A stretch of 64,000 bases of DNA from Alteraurantiacibacter buctensis (lineage in GTDB: Bacteria > Pseudomonadota > Alphaproteobacteria > Sphingomonadales > Sphingomonadaceae), in the NCBI RefSeq assembly GCF_009827655.1, contig NZ_WTYV01000009.1, positions 1 to 64,000 on the forward strand. Direction: 5' to 3'. The stretch's first letter is position 1; each line of letters opens with the position of its first letter. The position numbers were made by a program, and so were the translations under genes. Below the pieces are notes generated by a model. That model worked only from the letters and a program-made list of their open reading frames with translations, made no database searches and was not told the origin of the DNA. Positions 1-8,113 of the stretch are shown here, piece after piece.

Positions 1-18
1 ACAAAGGGACCAGCAATC

Positions 19-174
19 ATGAACGCCATCCGCACCCTGATCGAACGGGGGCGGCAGGAAGTCGCCCTCTTCCGCCAAAGCCGCGAGGACGCCCTCTGGT
101 TCGTCGCCATCGCCTTCGGCCCCGCCATCGCGCTGGCCGTGATCTTCGCCCTCTTCAACGAAGGAACGATGTAG
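19..174 (+). CDS. small single-pass membrane protein, hypothetical
   Basis: A 51-residue ORF with a good ribosome binding site (AAAGGGA about 9 bases before the ATG). The N-terminal half is charged and amphipathic (many Arg, Glu and Gln). Residues about 27-46 are a continuous hydrophobic stretch that should cross the membrane, followed by a short acidic tail. I recognise no family. It lies just before the HTH and integrase genes in the same direction, so it may be cargo of the same element. It could also be a chance ORF, but the RBS, start and hydrophobic segment make a real small protein likely. Confidence 0.5.
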   Translation: MNAIRTLIERGRQEVALFRQSREDALWFVAIAFGPAIALAVIFALFNEGTM

Positions 175-195
175 GCTTTCGCCGGCAGGACACCG

Positions 196-459
196 ATGGG
201 TACGCTTCGCGAAAAACTGCCTGATTGGCCCCGTCTGATGAGTTCGGAACTTGCTGCGGCGTATCTGTCGATCGGCACCACCACGCTGCGCACGAAGGGG
301 CCGCAGCCTAGAAGCTTGGGTACACGAGTGCTTTACGATCGTCGCGACCTCGATCGCTGGGCCGACGCGCTTTCAGGTCAGGACCTTGACGCGGCCGAGC
401 GCACGGCAGAGGGTGATGACATCGCCGCACGCGTTGCCCAGCGCCTCGCCGCTAGTTGA
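196..459 (+). CDS. small helix-turn-helix protein, AlpA/excisionase-like
   Basis: An 87-residue protein. Residues about 15-60 fit a short winged-helix MerR/AlpA/excisionase DNA-binding fold: an SSELAAAYLSIGTTTLR-like helix-turn-helix, then the typical RVLYDRRDLDRWADAL wing and helix in which a Tyr-Asp-Arg-Asp-Leu-Asp run precedes a Trp. Such proteins usually act as recombination directionality factors or as regulators of integrase genes. Its stop codon lies just before the integrase start in the same direction, so the two are probably co-transcribed. The exact role, excisionase or repressor, cannot be decided from sequence. Confidence 0.75.
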   Translation: MGTLREKLPDWPRLMSSELAAAYLSIGTTTLRTKGPQPRSLGTRVLYDRRDLDRWADALSGQDLDAAERTAEGDDIAARVAQRLAAS

Positions 460-476
460 CCCGCAAGGAAGCCAGC

Positions 477-1523
477 ATGCCGCCTTCTGCCCTCCCCTAT
501 ACCTATTGCAACGCCAAGCGGCTAAAGAACGGCGTCCGCCAGTACTGGCGGTTTCGTCGCGATGGCACCGACTGCCCTTTGCCAGGCAATCCGGCCACCG
601 ACACAGCGGCCATGCGCAAGTATGCCGAACTGATCGATAGGGCAAATGCAGTGGCGGAGACGGCTGCCGGGCCGGGGCGCCACTCCTTCGAGTGGCTCGC
701 CAACCAATACCGCGCCAGCGCCGAATTCAACCAGCTCGCCCCCGCTACCCAGCTGGATTACGGGAAGGTGCTTGATCGACTTCTCCTGCCGGCGCTAGGC
801 CCGGAGCGGTTCGATTGCATCAACCGCGCCGCGATCAAGCTGGTGCGCGATTCCGTGCTCGCCAGCGGCAAATCCGCACGCACTGCCAACAAAGTGAAAC
901 AGGTGGCCAGTCTGCTCTACAGCTGGGCCGATGATGAGGAGCTGCTGCCTGCGGGCTTCGCTAATCCGGGCCGCGCGCTCAAGAAACTGAAGGGCAAGGC
1001 CACGCCGATCGAGATCTGGTCGGCCGAGGAGATCGCGCTGTTCCTGTCCCGCTGTGACGCGCCGATGAAAACCGCCGTGCTGCTGGCGCTCCACACCGGC
1101 CAGCGCGCCAGCGACGTCGTCGCCATGCAGTGGAGCGATTGCCTCGGTAACATGATCAGGGTGCGGCAGAACAAGACTGATGAACCGCTTGTGATCCCCT
1201 GCCACCCGGTGCTGGCCGCGCACCTCAAACAGATCCGCACCCGCTTCGCCGGGCCCATCTTGCGCATGGCCGATGGCAAGCCCACCAACGCCAACGCACT
1301 CGCCAGCGCTATCTACCGCGCTATCGGCAAGATCGATGGGATGCCTCGCCGCTCGATGCACGGCTTGCGATATGCGGCCGCCGGCAACCTCGCCCAAGCG
1401 GGATGCACGGTCAGCCAGGTCAGCGCGATCATCGGCCACCGCACCTATCAGATGGCCATGAAGTACGCCGCCCAGCGCGCCGACGCCGAAGCCGCGATTG
1501 CCCGCCTCGGATCGCAGGCTTGA
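477..1523 (+). CDS. tyrosine recombinase / phage-type integrase
   Basis: A site-specific recombinase that cuts and rejoins DNA through a Tyr-phosphate intermediate. I chose the ATG at 477 (348 aa) because AAGGAAG precedes it; an in-frame TTG at 456 overlaps the previous gene and is less likely. The N-terminal 60 residues resemble an arm-binding domain, residues about 65-160 are the SAM-like core-binding domain, and the catalytic domain runs from about 175 to the end. The full catalytic set is visible: Arg210 (HTGQR), Lys233, His295-x-x-Arg298 (HGLR), His321 (IIGHR) and nucleophile Tyr330. The gene points at tRNA-Cys 120 bases downstream, which fits an element using a tRNA gene as its attachment site, although no duplicated tRNA end is visible here. 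Confidence 0.93.
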   Translation: MPPSALPYTYCNAKRLKNGVRQYWRFRRDGTDCPLPGNPATDTAAMRKYAELIDRANAVAETAAGPGRHSFEWLANQYRASAEFNQLAPATQLDYGKVLDRLLLPALGPERFDCINRAAIKLVRDSVLASGKSARTANKVKQVASLLYSWADDEELLPAGFANPGRALKKLKGKATPIEIWSAEEIALFLSRCDAPMKTAVLLALHTGQRASDVVAMQWSDCLGNMIRVRQNKTDEPLVIPCHPVLAAHLKQIRTRFAGPILRMADGKPTNANALASAIYRAIGKIDGMPRRSMHGLRYAAAGNLAQAGCTVSQVSAIIGHRTYQMAMKYAAQRADAEAAIARLGSQA

Positions 1524-1641
1524 CCCCGTCCGGAATCGCGCTAGACGCACCCCCTCGCAGGGTGTCCGAAAGGGCAAATTGCGGAAAATGAGGACAAGCA
1601 CTGCGGAAAACCACCCGTGGAACGCCCTAACTCATTGAAAA

Positions 1642-1715
1642 GGCCCGATGGCGGAGTGGTTACGCAGAGGACTGCAAATCCTTGCACGCCGGTTCGATTC
1701 CGGCTCGGGCCTCCA
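1642..1715 (+). tRNA. tRNA-Cys (anticodon GCA)
   Basis: A 74-nt cloverleaf with encoded CCA. The acceptor arms GGCCCGA and TCGGGCC pair, the T arm carries GGTTCGATTCC, and the anticodon loop CTGCAAA places GCA at positions 34-36. The D arm has the TGGTTA loop. It follows the integrase gene directly and precedes tRNA-Thr by 60 bases. Confidence 0.95.
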
Positions 1716-1725
1716 CTTCCCTTGC

Positions 1726-1750
1726 ATTGCCCCAGCGTGACGCTGGCAAT
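1726..1750 (+). other. hairpin between the two tRNA genes
   Basis: ATTGC..CCAGCG pairs with CGCTGGCAAT across a TGA loop, with two unpaired C bases on the left arm. No T-run follows, so a classical intrinsic terminator is unlikely. It could be an RNA-processing site in a tRNA-Cys/tRNA-Thr precursor. Confidence 0.35.
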
Positions 1751-1775
1751 ATGCGAGGGGTGGATCACATGGTGA

Positions 1776-1851
1776 GCCGCTTTAGCTCAGTTGGTAGAGC
1801 ATCGCATTCGTAATGCGGGGGTCACAGGTTCGAGTCCTGTAAGCGGCACCA
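1776..1851 (+). tRNA. tRNA-Thr (anticodon CGT)
   Basis: A 76-nt cloverleaf with encoded CCA. The acceptor arms GCCGCTT and AAGCGGC pair, the D arm is TAGCTCAGTTGGTAGAGCA, the anticodon loop TTCGTAA gives CGT, reading the Thr codon ACG, and the T loop is GGTTCGAGTCC. Confidence 0.96.
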
Positions 1852-2228
1852 TTTTCCCATTCATCAGCGTCCGCCGATGAATCTGGCCATCGGAAAATAT
1901 GCAAAAAGGCGTGCACCTTCCGGTCACCCGCGTTCGCTCCTGTTTGGCCGGGGCTCCTGGGGCGGGCGACACCACGGGATCGATAGAGGACTAGCGAGAG
2001 TATCAATTTGGAGTGGACCACGGTGCATGTCATCTACATATGTAGAACACTTCGATCACGGGGGGAAAACACCATCGAGAACGAAGTGATCCTACCCGGT
2101 GCCGGCAACCAGCCACATCTCACATGGCTCCCTGCGGCCGTCGGGGTGCGGCGGGGTTACGACGTCTGATAAGCGGCGGCAGCACCGCCGCCCCAAGGCA
2201 TCACGGCGGGACAGGGGGAGGGGAGAAG
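1852..2228. other. 377-bp region without a supported gene
   Basis: Between tRNA-Thr and the first metallo-hydrolase I see no credible coding frame. It holds a perfect 14-bp palindrome at 2033-2046 and a weak inverted repeat in which CACTTCG (from about 2048) pairs with CGAAGTG some 35 bases further on. The base composition around 1985-2080 is more AT-rich than its surroundings, as expected for a promoter region of the downstream gene. Confidence 0.5.
2033..2046. promoter_or_regulatory. 14-bp perfect palindrome, candidate operator
   Basis: TCTACATATGTAGA is self-complementary over all 14 bases. It sits about 185 bases before the start of the first exported metallo-hydrolase, in the only AT-rich patch there. 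The TetR-type gene at 4.3 kb belongs to the same run of genes, so it is a possible binding partner; that link is inference. Confidence 0.4.
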
Positions 2229-3188
2229 ATGATGGTCGATCGCTTGCGAACTGTTGCGGCCGCACTGGTGCTGCTGGCAGGGGGACCTGCCTGCGCGGGA
2301 ACTGCCTCTGCGCCGGTGCTGGCGTCGGATACAGCGGTTGCCAGTGACGCGCATGCCGTCACCATGACGCTGCTGGGCACCGGCGGCGGCCCCGGCGGTC
2401 GCGTCGACCGCTCGGGCATCGCCACGCTGGTGCAGATAGGCGACCGCAACTACCTGGTCGATGCCGGCGACGGCGTTTCCCGCCAGCTGGCGCACGCCGG
2501 AATCGGTGACGTGGAAATTCCCGTCGTCTTCCTGACCCACCTGCATGACGACCACTATGCCGGTCTCACCGCGCTGGCCACCTTTGCCTACACCCTGCGG
2601 TCGCGCAACCTCCACCTGGTAGGTCCGGCAGGCACGGACCAGCTGCGCACGGCCTTGGCGGCCATGCTGCAGGTCAGCGCCAATATCCGCATGGTCGAGA
2701 ACCGGCTGCCGCTGACTCCCGACCAGTTCCTGCATGCCACGCAATTCACCCAGAACCCGGTTTACCAGGATGACCGGGTGACCGTTACGGCCATCGAGAA
2801 CCATCACTTCCGCTTCGGGCCGGAGAGCCCTGCGGCGACCAACAAATCCTATTCGCTGCGGTTCGAAACCGGCGGCAGGGTGATCGTGTTTACCGGGGAT
2901 ACCGGCCCCGATCCCCGCGTCGACGAGCTGGCCCGCGGCGCCGATATCATGTTTGCCGAGATGGTCTCTGCCGCCGATCGCCTGGCCGTTCCGCCCCAGG
3001 TACTGCGGCACATGGACGAGGAGCATCTCTCGCCAACCGAAGTGGGCCTCCTGGCAACCCGTGCCGGGGTAAGGAAGCTGGTCCTGACGCACATCGGCGA
3101 TGTGTCCGAGGAGGATATTGCCGAGGTACGCCGTAACTATTCCGGCGAACTGGTGGTCGGCACCGACCTGGCCGAAATCGCGCTCTGA
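2229..3188 (+). CDS. exported metallo-beta-lactamase-fold hydrolase (first of a pair)
   Basis: 319 aa. The ATG at 2229 follows a strong purine-rich RBS and gives an N-terminal signal peptide (residues 1-24, cleavage near ACAG/TAS); the longer upstream frame is not needed. The mature protein has an MBL fold of the RNase Z/arylsulfatase-like type: LLGTGGGPGG at about 48-57, a VDAGDG strand, the metal motif His104-x-His106-x-Asp108-His109, a later GDTGP strand and a C-terminal THIGD. Two zinc ions are expected. Substrate is unknown; with an export signal it acts in the periplasm or outside. The next gene encodes a related protein 25 bases downstream, so they form an operon. Confidence 0.85.
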   Translation: MMVDRLRTVAAALVLLAGGPACAGTASAPVLASDTAVASDAHAVTMTLLGTGGGPGGRVDRSGIATLVQIGDRNYLVDAGDGVSRQLAHAGIGDVEIPVVFLTHLHDDHYAGLTALATFAYTLRSRNLHLVGPAGTDQLRTALAAMLQVSANIRMVENRLPLTPDQFLHATQFTQNPVYQDDRVTVTAIENHHFRFGPESPAATNKSYSLRFETGGRVIVFTGDTGPDPRVDELARGADIMFAEMVSAADRLAVPPQVLRHMDEEHLSPTEVGLLATRAGVRKLVLTHIGDVSEEDIAEVRRNYSGELVVGTDLAEIAL

Positions 3189-3213
3189 CCTGCTCCATCA
3201 AAAGGATTCCACC

Positions 3214-4233
3214 ATGCCTTGCTCCACACTTCGTTCGCTGGTCCTTGCGGTCGCGCTGGCCACGCCTCTTGTTCCCGTGAGCAGCGCGCTGGCCCGTTCT
3301 GGTGATGCCACTACCGCCACAGAGCGGACAGAAAGTTCCTATGAATGGGTGACCCTGGGCACGATGGGCGGTCCGATGCCGAGTGCCGCCCGCGCCGAGC
3401 CCGCCAACCTGCTGGTGCGCAACGGCAGCGCCCACCTGGTCGATGTCGGCGATGGCGCAGCGACGGCCATGACGGTGGCGGGCGCGGACTTTCAGGAACT
3501 GCGCAGCATCTGGATCAGCCACATCCACTTCGACCACATCGGCGGCCTCTTCGGCGCGCTGGGCCTGCGCCTGCAGACCCGCGGGACCGGACCGCTGACG
3601 ATCTATGGCCCCCCGGGCACCCGCGCCATCGTTGACGGCCTGATCGCGGCCATGCAGCCCAGCGCGCGGTCGGGCTTTGGCGTACCGGGCGAGGTGCCGA
3701 TCGATCCGGGTGCCTCGATCACGGTGGTGGAACTCGACGACGGGGACGTGGTGACGCTCGACGATTTCACCGTGCGCGTTGCCAGCAACACGCACTACAG
3801 CTTCCTTCCGGGGTCGGCCAACGAGCGGGACTTCCGTTCGCTGTCGTTCCGGTTCGATCTTCCGCAGAGGTCGATCGTCTACACCGGCGACACCGGGCCC
3901 AGCGACAAGGTGACCGCCCTGGCCCAGGGTGCGGACATGCTCGTCACCGAAATGATCGACGTCGAGGCGACCATCGCCAACGTGCGTCGCCGCGCGCCCC
4001 AGCTTTCACCCGCAGAAGCGGCCAATATGGAGCGCCACCTGCGCGAACATCACGTGACTACCGCCGATATCGGCATGATGGCGCATGCCGCGGGCGTTGG
4101 CGAAGTGGTGGTGACCCACCTGGCCGGGGGCGAGGCGCAGGGCGAACGGGACGCGGCGGCCCGCTATGCCCGCGAAATCGGCAACCACTACTCCGGCCGC
4201 GTCAGGGTCGCGAACGACCAGGACCGGTTCTGA
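3214..4233 (+). CDS. exported metallo-beta-lactamase-fold hydrolase (second of a pair)
   Basis: 339 aa from the ATG at 3214, preceded by AAAGGA. Residues 1-28 form a signal peptide (cleavage near ALA/RSG). The MBL fold has TLGTMGGP (47-54), the metal motif His103-x-His105-x-Asp107-His108, GDTGP and a late VVTHLAGGE segment. It has the same domain order as the preceding protein but is divergent in sequence and carries a longer C-terminal part with an Arg/Ala-rich helix (about 255-280). It looks like an old tandem duplication. The reaction is unknown: lactonase, phosphodiesterase and sulfatase are all possible for this family. Confidence 0.85.
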   Translation: MPCSTLRSLVLAVALATPLVPVSSALARSGDATTATERTESSYEWVTLGTMGGPMPSAARAEPANLLVRNGSAHLVDVGDGAATAMTVAGADFQELRSIWISHIHFDHIGGLFGALGLRLQTRGTGPLTIYGPPGTRAIVDGLIAAMQPSARSGFGVPGEVPIDPGASITVVELDDGDVVTLDDFTVRVASNTHYSFLPGSANERDFRSLSFRFDLPQRSIVYTGDTGPSDKVTALAQGADMLVTEMIDVEATIANVRRRAPQLSPAEAANMERHLREHHVTTADIGMMAHAAGVGEVVVTHLAGGEAQGERDAAARYAREIGNHYSGRVRVANDQDRF

Positions 4234-4318
4234 CAGGACCAGCCTTGCATCGGTCAATTCGGGGGTCGTAAATGGAAATGCGCGGACTGCGGGACGCGTG
4301 AACCCGGGAGCTCCTCCG

Positions 4319-4945
4319 TTGAACCCTGCAACCTCAAACAGTGCACCAGGGCAGGCGTTGCAGCGGGGGGAACGCCGGCCGGCCATTGCCCGCGCGGCGC
4401 TGGAAGTTCTCGGCCGGCATGGCAGCCGGGGATTGACGCACCGGGCCATCGATCAGCACCTTGGCCTGCCGATGGGGACGACCTCGGCCTATTTCCGGCG
4501 GCGCGAAGACCTGGTGGGGGCGGCCATCCGCGCCTTGTTCAAGGCAGACAGCGACCGTTTCACAGCGATGGTCGGAGATCTGCTGGCAAGCGGTGAAGAA
4601 ATCACGCTGGAGACGGTCGTCCGGTTCTTCGTCCGCATGATCCGGCACGTGCGTGACAACACGCCCGAGGTCATCCAGCTTGCGCGCTACGAGTGCTTCC
4701 TGCTGGCCCGGCGGGACGAGGAGCTGAAGCTGTTGCTCAAGGCCCAGTTCGATGCGCGGGAAAGGCGCGATGCCGAACTGTTCGCCCGGCTGGGAGCGAC
4801 TGACCCCGTGCGTTCAGCCACCCGCTTCGGCATTACCGTCCGCGGCGCCTTCTTTACACTGGCCTTCTTTCCCGAGCCATCGATGCAGGTCGACGAGCTC
4901 GACGAGTCATTCATCAGGAACGCGCTGATTGCTGCCATGGCATAA
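4319..4945 (+). CDS. TetR/AcrR-family transcriptional regulator
   Basis: About 208 aa. There is no in-frame ATG near the N-terminus. A TTG at 4319 with GGGAG eight bases upstream is the best start; a GTG at 4298 is possible. The N-terminal 60 residues are a TetR DNA-binding domain (ERRPAIARAALEVLGRHG helix, then a helix-turn-helix LTHRAIDQHLGLPMGTTSAYF and REDLVGAAI). The rest is an all-helical ligand-binding and dimerisation domain with hydrophobic helices near the C-terminus. It lies about 85 bases after the second metallo-hydrolase in the same direction and may control that operon. The ligand is unknown. Confidence 0.85.
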   Translation: MNPATSNSAPGQALQRGERRPAIARAALEVLGRHGSRGLTHRAIDQHLGLPMGTTSAYFRRREDLVGAAIRALFKADSDRFTAMVGDLLASGEEITLETVVRFFVRMIRHVRDNTPEVIQLARYECFLLARRDEELKLLLKAQFDARERRDAELFARLGATDPVRSATRFGITVRGAFFTLAFFPEPSMQVDELDESFIRNALIAAMA

Positions 4946-5019
4946 GCGAATGCCGCAAGCCTGCCTCCAGCGTGACTGTTCGAGGAAAGGCCCCCGGCAT
5001 CCCATCGACACCTGCCGCG

Positions 5020-7017
5020 TCAGGCTGCCGCCCTGCCCATCGATACTACCCCGTGTTCCCGGGATGCCGGGGCTGGCCGGGCAGGCATGCTTTGGGAGAA
5101 GTCCCCAAAGGAAAGCGGGCGGCCGAACATGTAGCCCTGCAGGTAGTCGCACCCCGGCTTGCGCAGCAGATCGGCCTGTTCAACGCATTCGACTCCTTCC
5201 GCGATGACCTCCATGTCGAGCCCCTTGGCCAGCAGGATGGCGCCCGCCACCAGCAGCGAAGCCTTGTTGCCCGGCTGCAATCCGCTCACCAGCGACTTGT
5301 CGATCTTGATATGGCTGAAGCCATAGGACTGGAGGTAATGGATCGAGGTGAAGCCGGTCCCGAAATCATCCAGGGCAACCGATATGCCCATCGCCTTGAA
5401 TTCTCCGATCATCCTGATGGCCCGTTCCGGCTGGGCAAGCAGGTAGCCCTCGGTAATTTCCAGTTGCAGGCGATCGGGGGGAAACCCTGTCTCCTGCAGG
5501 ATCTCGGCAACCTGGCGTTCGAAGCCGGGATCGCGAAACTGCGCCGGCGACACGTTGACGCTGAGGCGAAGCCCCGGCAACTGCACGAAGTCCTGGCAGG
5601 CGCGGCGCAGGACCAGCGCACCCAGCGGATGGATCTGCCCGGTGGCCTCGGCGATTGCGATGAACTGGTCCGGGTCGAGCTGGCCCTCGCGCCGGCGGGG
5701 CCAGCGGATCAGGGCTTCTGCAGCCACGATCGAGCCGGTCGCGCCGTCTACCACGGGTTGGTAGAAAACATCGAATTCGTCATTGACCAGGCCCCTGGCA
5801 ATCTGCTCCTCGATCAGCATCCGGTGCAGCCGGCCTTCGTCGAACGCCTTGTCGTACAGCGCGATCTCGCCTTTGCCGTTGCTCTTGCAATGGTACATGG
5901 CGATGTCGGCCCGGCGGAGGAGCTCGTGGGCCTTGAGCTGACCTTCCAGGTTGCTGGCAATGCCGATGCTTGCCCCCACCTGGAGAACATGCCGCTGGAA
6001 GACCACCGGCAGGCAGATCTCCTCGGCCAGGTGGCGGGCGATGGACAGGGCCTGGAAAGTGGCATTGGGCACTTCGATCAGGATGGCGAACTCGTCTCCC
6101 CCCACGCGGGTCAGCATGGCATGGCCCGGGCAGGCCTTGCGCAAGCGCGCTGCCAGGCAGCTGATCAGCGTATCGCCTGCATGGTGGCCATGCGCGTCGT
6201 TGATGTCCTTGAAGCCGTCCAGATCGATGAAGATCACCGCCTGCGTGTCCTGCGCCGGCGGCGGCAATGCGTCCAGCGTATCAAGCCGGCCGAGCAGGTG
6301 GCGCCGGTTGGGCAGGCCGCTCAACGCATCGGTCAGCGATACCCGCCGGTTTTCCTCGCTCAGGCGCTCGGTTTCAATCTGGCGCCACCGCAGGTCGCGG
6401 CCCGAGCGGATCATCTGTGAGAAATCGAGATTGTAGCGGTGCGTGACCACCATCATGCCCGCCCCGACAAAGCTCAGGACAATTGCCTGTACGATCATCT
6501 TGCCGTCATCGATCCACGAGAAATAGAGGACGAACGCTACCGTGCTGGCCAGCGCAACCCGCAAGGCGGCCGCGCGCATGCTCATCAGGCAGAATACCGA
6601 GCTGACCTGGGTCAGTGCCAGGAAGAACGTCAGGTGTCCGCGGGCGTAGGCATCGCCCAGGGGGTAGATCCACATGCACCATCCCTCGAACCCCAGCGTC
6701 ATGATGACTGCCAGGCTGCACGTGCGGCGGATCAGCGCGGAAATCTCGGCATCCGAAATCGCCTCGATATTCTTCTGGCGGTACCACCATATGGCCCGCC
6801 TGATGCCCACCGCGCACATCGCCAACGGGGCGATGACGGTGCGGAAGGGATATTCCGGCCGGTAGAACTCGATCATGATCGCGGCAGCATTGCAGACGAG
6901 AATGGCGTAGAGCAGTGGCATCTGCCGCGAGAACGAGCGGAACTGCGCGTGCGCCAGCTCGCCGTCGCTCGTGTCGAGCCGGAACAGGGCCATCACCTGG
7001 CGTAACATCAGTCGCAT
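5020..7017 (-). CDS. membrane GGDEF-EAL cyclic-di-GMP enzyme
   Basis: 665 aa. Residues about 30-195 hold several hydrophobic segments forming a MASE-like membrane sensor, then a short helix (200-225), a GGDEF domain (about 226-390) and an EAL domain (about 395-645). The signature GGDEF is intact at 306-310. The EAL motif is intact at 434-436 (EALIRW), with later NVSP, LEITE, DDFGTG, KIDKS and AEGVE motifs needed for metal and substrate binding. The product-inhibition site RxxD expected five residues before GGDEF is missing. Both diguanylate cyclase and phosphodiesterase activity are therefore possible. It stands alone and is convergent with the tetR gene before it. Confidence 0.92.
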   Translation of the reverse strand: MRLMLRQVMALFRLDTSDGELAHAQFRSFSRQMPLLYAILVCNAAAIMIEFYRPEYPFRTVIAPLAMCAVGIRRAIWWYRQKNIEAISDAEISALIRRTCSLAVIMTLGFEGWCMWIYPLGDAYARGHLTFFLALTQVSSVFCLMSMRAAALRVALASTVAFVLYFSWIDDGKMIVQAIVLSFVGAGMMVVTHRYNLDFSQMIRSGRDLRWRQIETERLSEENRRVSLTDALSGLPNRRHLLGRLDTLDALPPPAQDTQAVIFIDLDGFKDINDAHGHHAGDTLISCLAARLRKACPGHAMLTRVGGDEFAILIEVPNATFQALSIARHLAEEICLPVVFQRHVLQVGASIGIASNLEGQLKAHELLRRADIAMYHCKSNGKGEIALYDKAFDEGRLHRMLIEEQIARGLVNDEFDVFYQPVVDGATGSIVAAEALIRWPRRREGQLDPDQFIAIAEATGQIHPLGALVLRRACQDFVQLPGLRLSVNVSPAQFRDPGFERQVAEILQETGFPPDRLQLEITEGYLLAQPERAIRMIGEFKAMGISVALDDFGTGFTSIHYLQSYGFSHIKIDKSLVSGLQPGNKASLLVAGAILLAKGLDMEVIAEGVECVEQADLLRKPGCDYLQGYMFGRPLSFGDFSQSMPARPAPASREHGVVSMGRAAA

Positions 7018-7179
7018 CGCTGCCCTCGGGCGATATTGGTATGAACGTTCGCGTTTTCGTCACCACGGGTTAAGCCCGCGTGTCACCAGCCAAGGGGTTT
7101 TCCCTAGGCCGCGCTGGTGCAAGTCCTCAGGCATGGAAGTGGGCCGCAGCCGCTGGCGGCGCGGATCGCCGGGAAGGGA

Positions 7180-8040
7180 TCAGGCTCCAGGAAGCGTATC
7201 GGCGCCGACGTGACGCGAAAAGCTTGCCCGCATGCGGTGCCGATCGGCCCTCCGCTCCGTGAAAATCTCGAAGGCCCGGGCGGCCTGGCCGATCACCATG
7301 CCGCTGCCGTCAAGCGTGCGACAGCCACGCAGCCTGGCGGCGCGCAGCAGTTCGGTCTCCAGCGGGAAATAGACGATGTCGGCGACCCAGTGGCGCGGGG
7401 CGATCAGGTCCACGGCAATGGCCGGGGCGGGGTTGGTGGCCATGCCCATCGGGGTGGTGTTGACGATGCCATCGACCACGCTGGTATCCAGCCGGTCCAT
7501 CCGGCAGGCAACGGCCCTGCCGGGACCGAAATGGCCGGACAGCAAGGCGGCGAGGTTCTCGGCCCGCGCCAGGTCGAGATCGGCAATCATCACCGTGCCC
7601 GTGCCCGCGCTGAGCAGGGCATTGGCCACGGCCGCGCCGGCTCCGCCCGCACCTAGTTGCAGCACCCTGTCGAGGGCAGCCCCCGGGAGCCCTTCGGCCA
7701 GGCTGGTCTCGAAGCCCGTCTTGTCGGTGTTGTAACCGATCTTGCGGCCATCGCGCATGGCCACGGTATTGACCGCCCCCACCAGTCGCGCGCAGTCGGC
7801 CAGCTCGTCCAGCAGCGGGATCACCGCCTGCTTGAAGGGAAAGGTGATGTTGACCCCGGCGTATCCTTCGGCCGCAAGGCGGTCCAGCAGGCGGCCGAGG
7901 GCGCTGTCGTCCCACTCGCGGTCGGTAAAATCGAACAGCTCGTAGGCCAGCTCGATCCCTTGCGCCGCCGCCTCCTGCTCGTGCAGCCAGGGCGATCGCG
8001 ACGCCAGTATCGATCGTCCTATGAGGCCCGTACGCAGCAT
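7180..8040 (-). CDS. aroE: shikimate/quinate dehydrogenase (AroE/QsuD-like)
   Basis: 286 aa; the ATG follows AGAGAGG. It is an AroE-fold NAD(P)-dependent dehydrogenase. The substrate domain has SRSPWLH (14-20), GVNITFPFK with catalytic Lys70, VGAVNTV and NTDKTGF with catalytic Asp106. The nucleotide domain starts with the GAGGAGAAV loop at about 130, and GMVIGQAA lies near the C-terminus. The NITFPFKQAV..LL and NTDxxGF context resembles catabolic quinate/shikimate dehydrogenases more than biosynthetic AroE. It ends a minus-strand run with the receptor, transporter and tetR genes, and a 3-dehydroshikimate dehydratase is encoded divergently. I therefore infer oxidation of shikimate (or quinate) to 3-dehydroshikimate (or 3-dehydroquinate). 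Confidence 0.85.
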   Translation of the reverse strand: MLRTGLIGRSILASRSPWLHEQEAAAQGIELAYELFDFTDREWDDSALGRLLDRLAAEGYAGVNITFPFKQAVIPLLDELADCARLVGAVNTVAMRDGRKIGYNTDKTGFETSLAEGLPGAALDRVLQLGAGGAGAAVANALLSAGTGTVMIADLDLARAENLAALLSGHFGPGRAVACRMDRLDTSVVDGIVNTTPMGMATNPAPAIAVDLIAPRHWVADIVYFPLETELLRAARLRGCRTLDGSGMVIGQAARAFEIFTERRADRHRMRASFSRHVGADTLPGA

Positions 8041-8113
8041 GTCACCTCTCTAGTGGAACTGGCCTGCGACCGCCAGAATGGGGTACCGGCGGTCGCAGGC
8101 GGGTGCCCTTCGA

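Noticed and set aside
19..1715. prophage
   Set aside because: Only an integrase, an HTH gene and a small membrane protein are visible; no structural, lysis or packaging genes.
4972..6420. 482-codon plus-strand frame opposite the GGDEF-EAL gene
   Set aside because: Antisense shadow of an intact, fully recognisable gene; no motif and no RBS.
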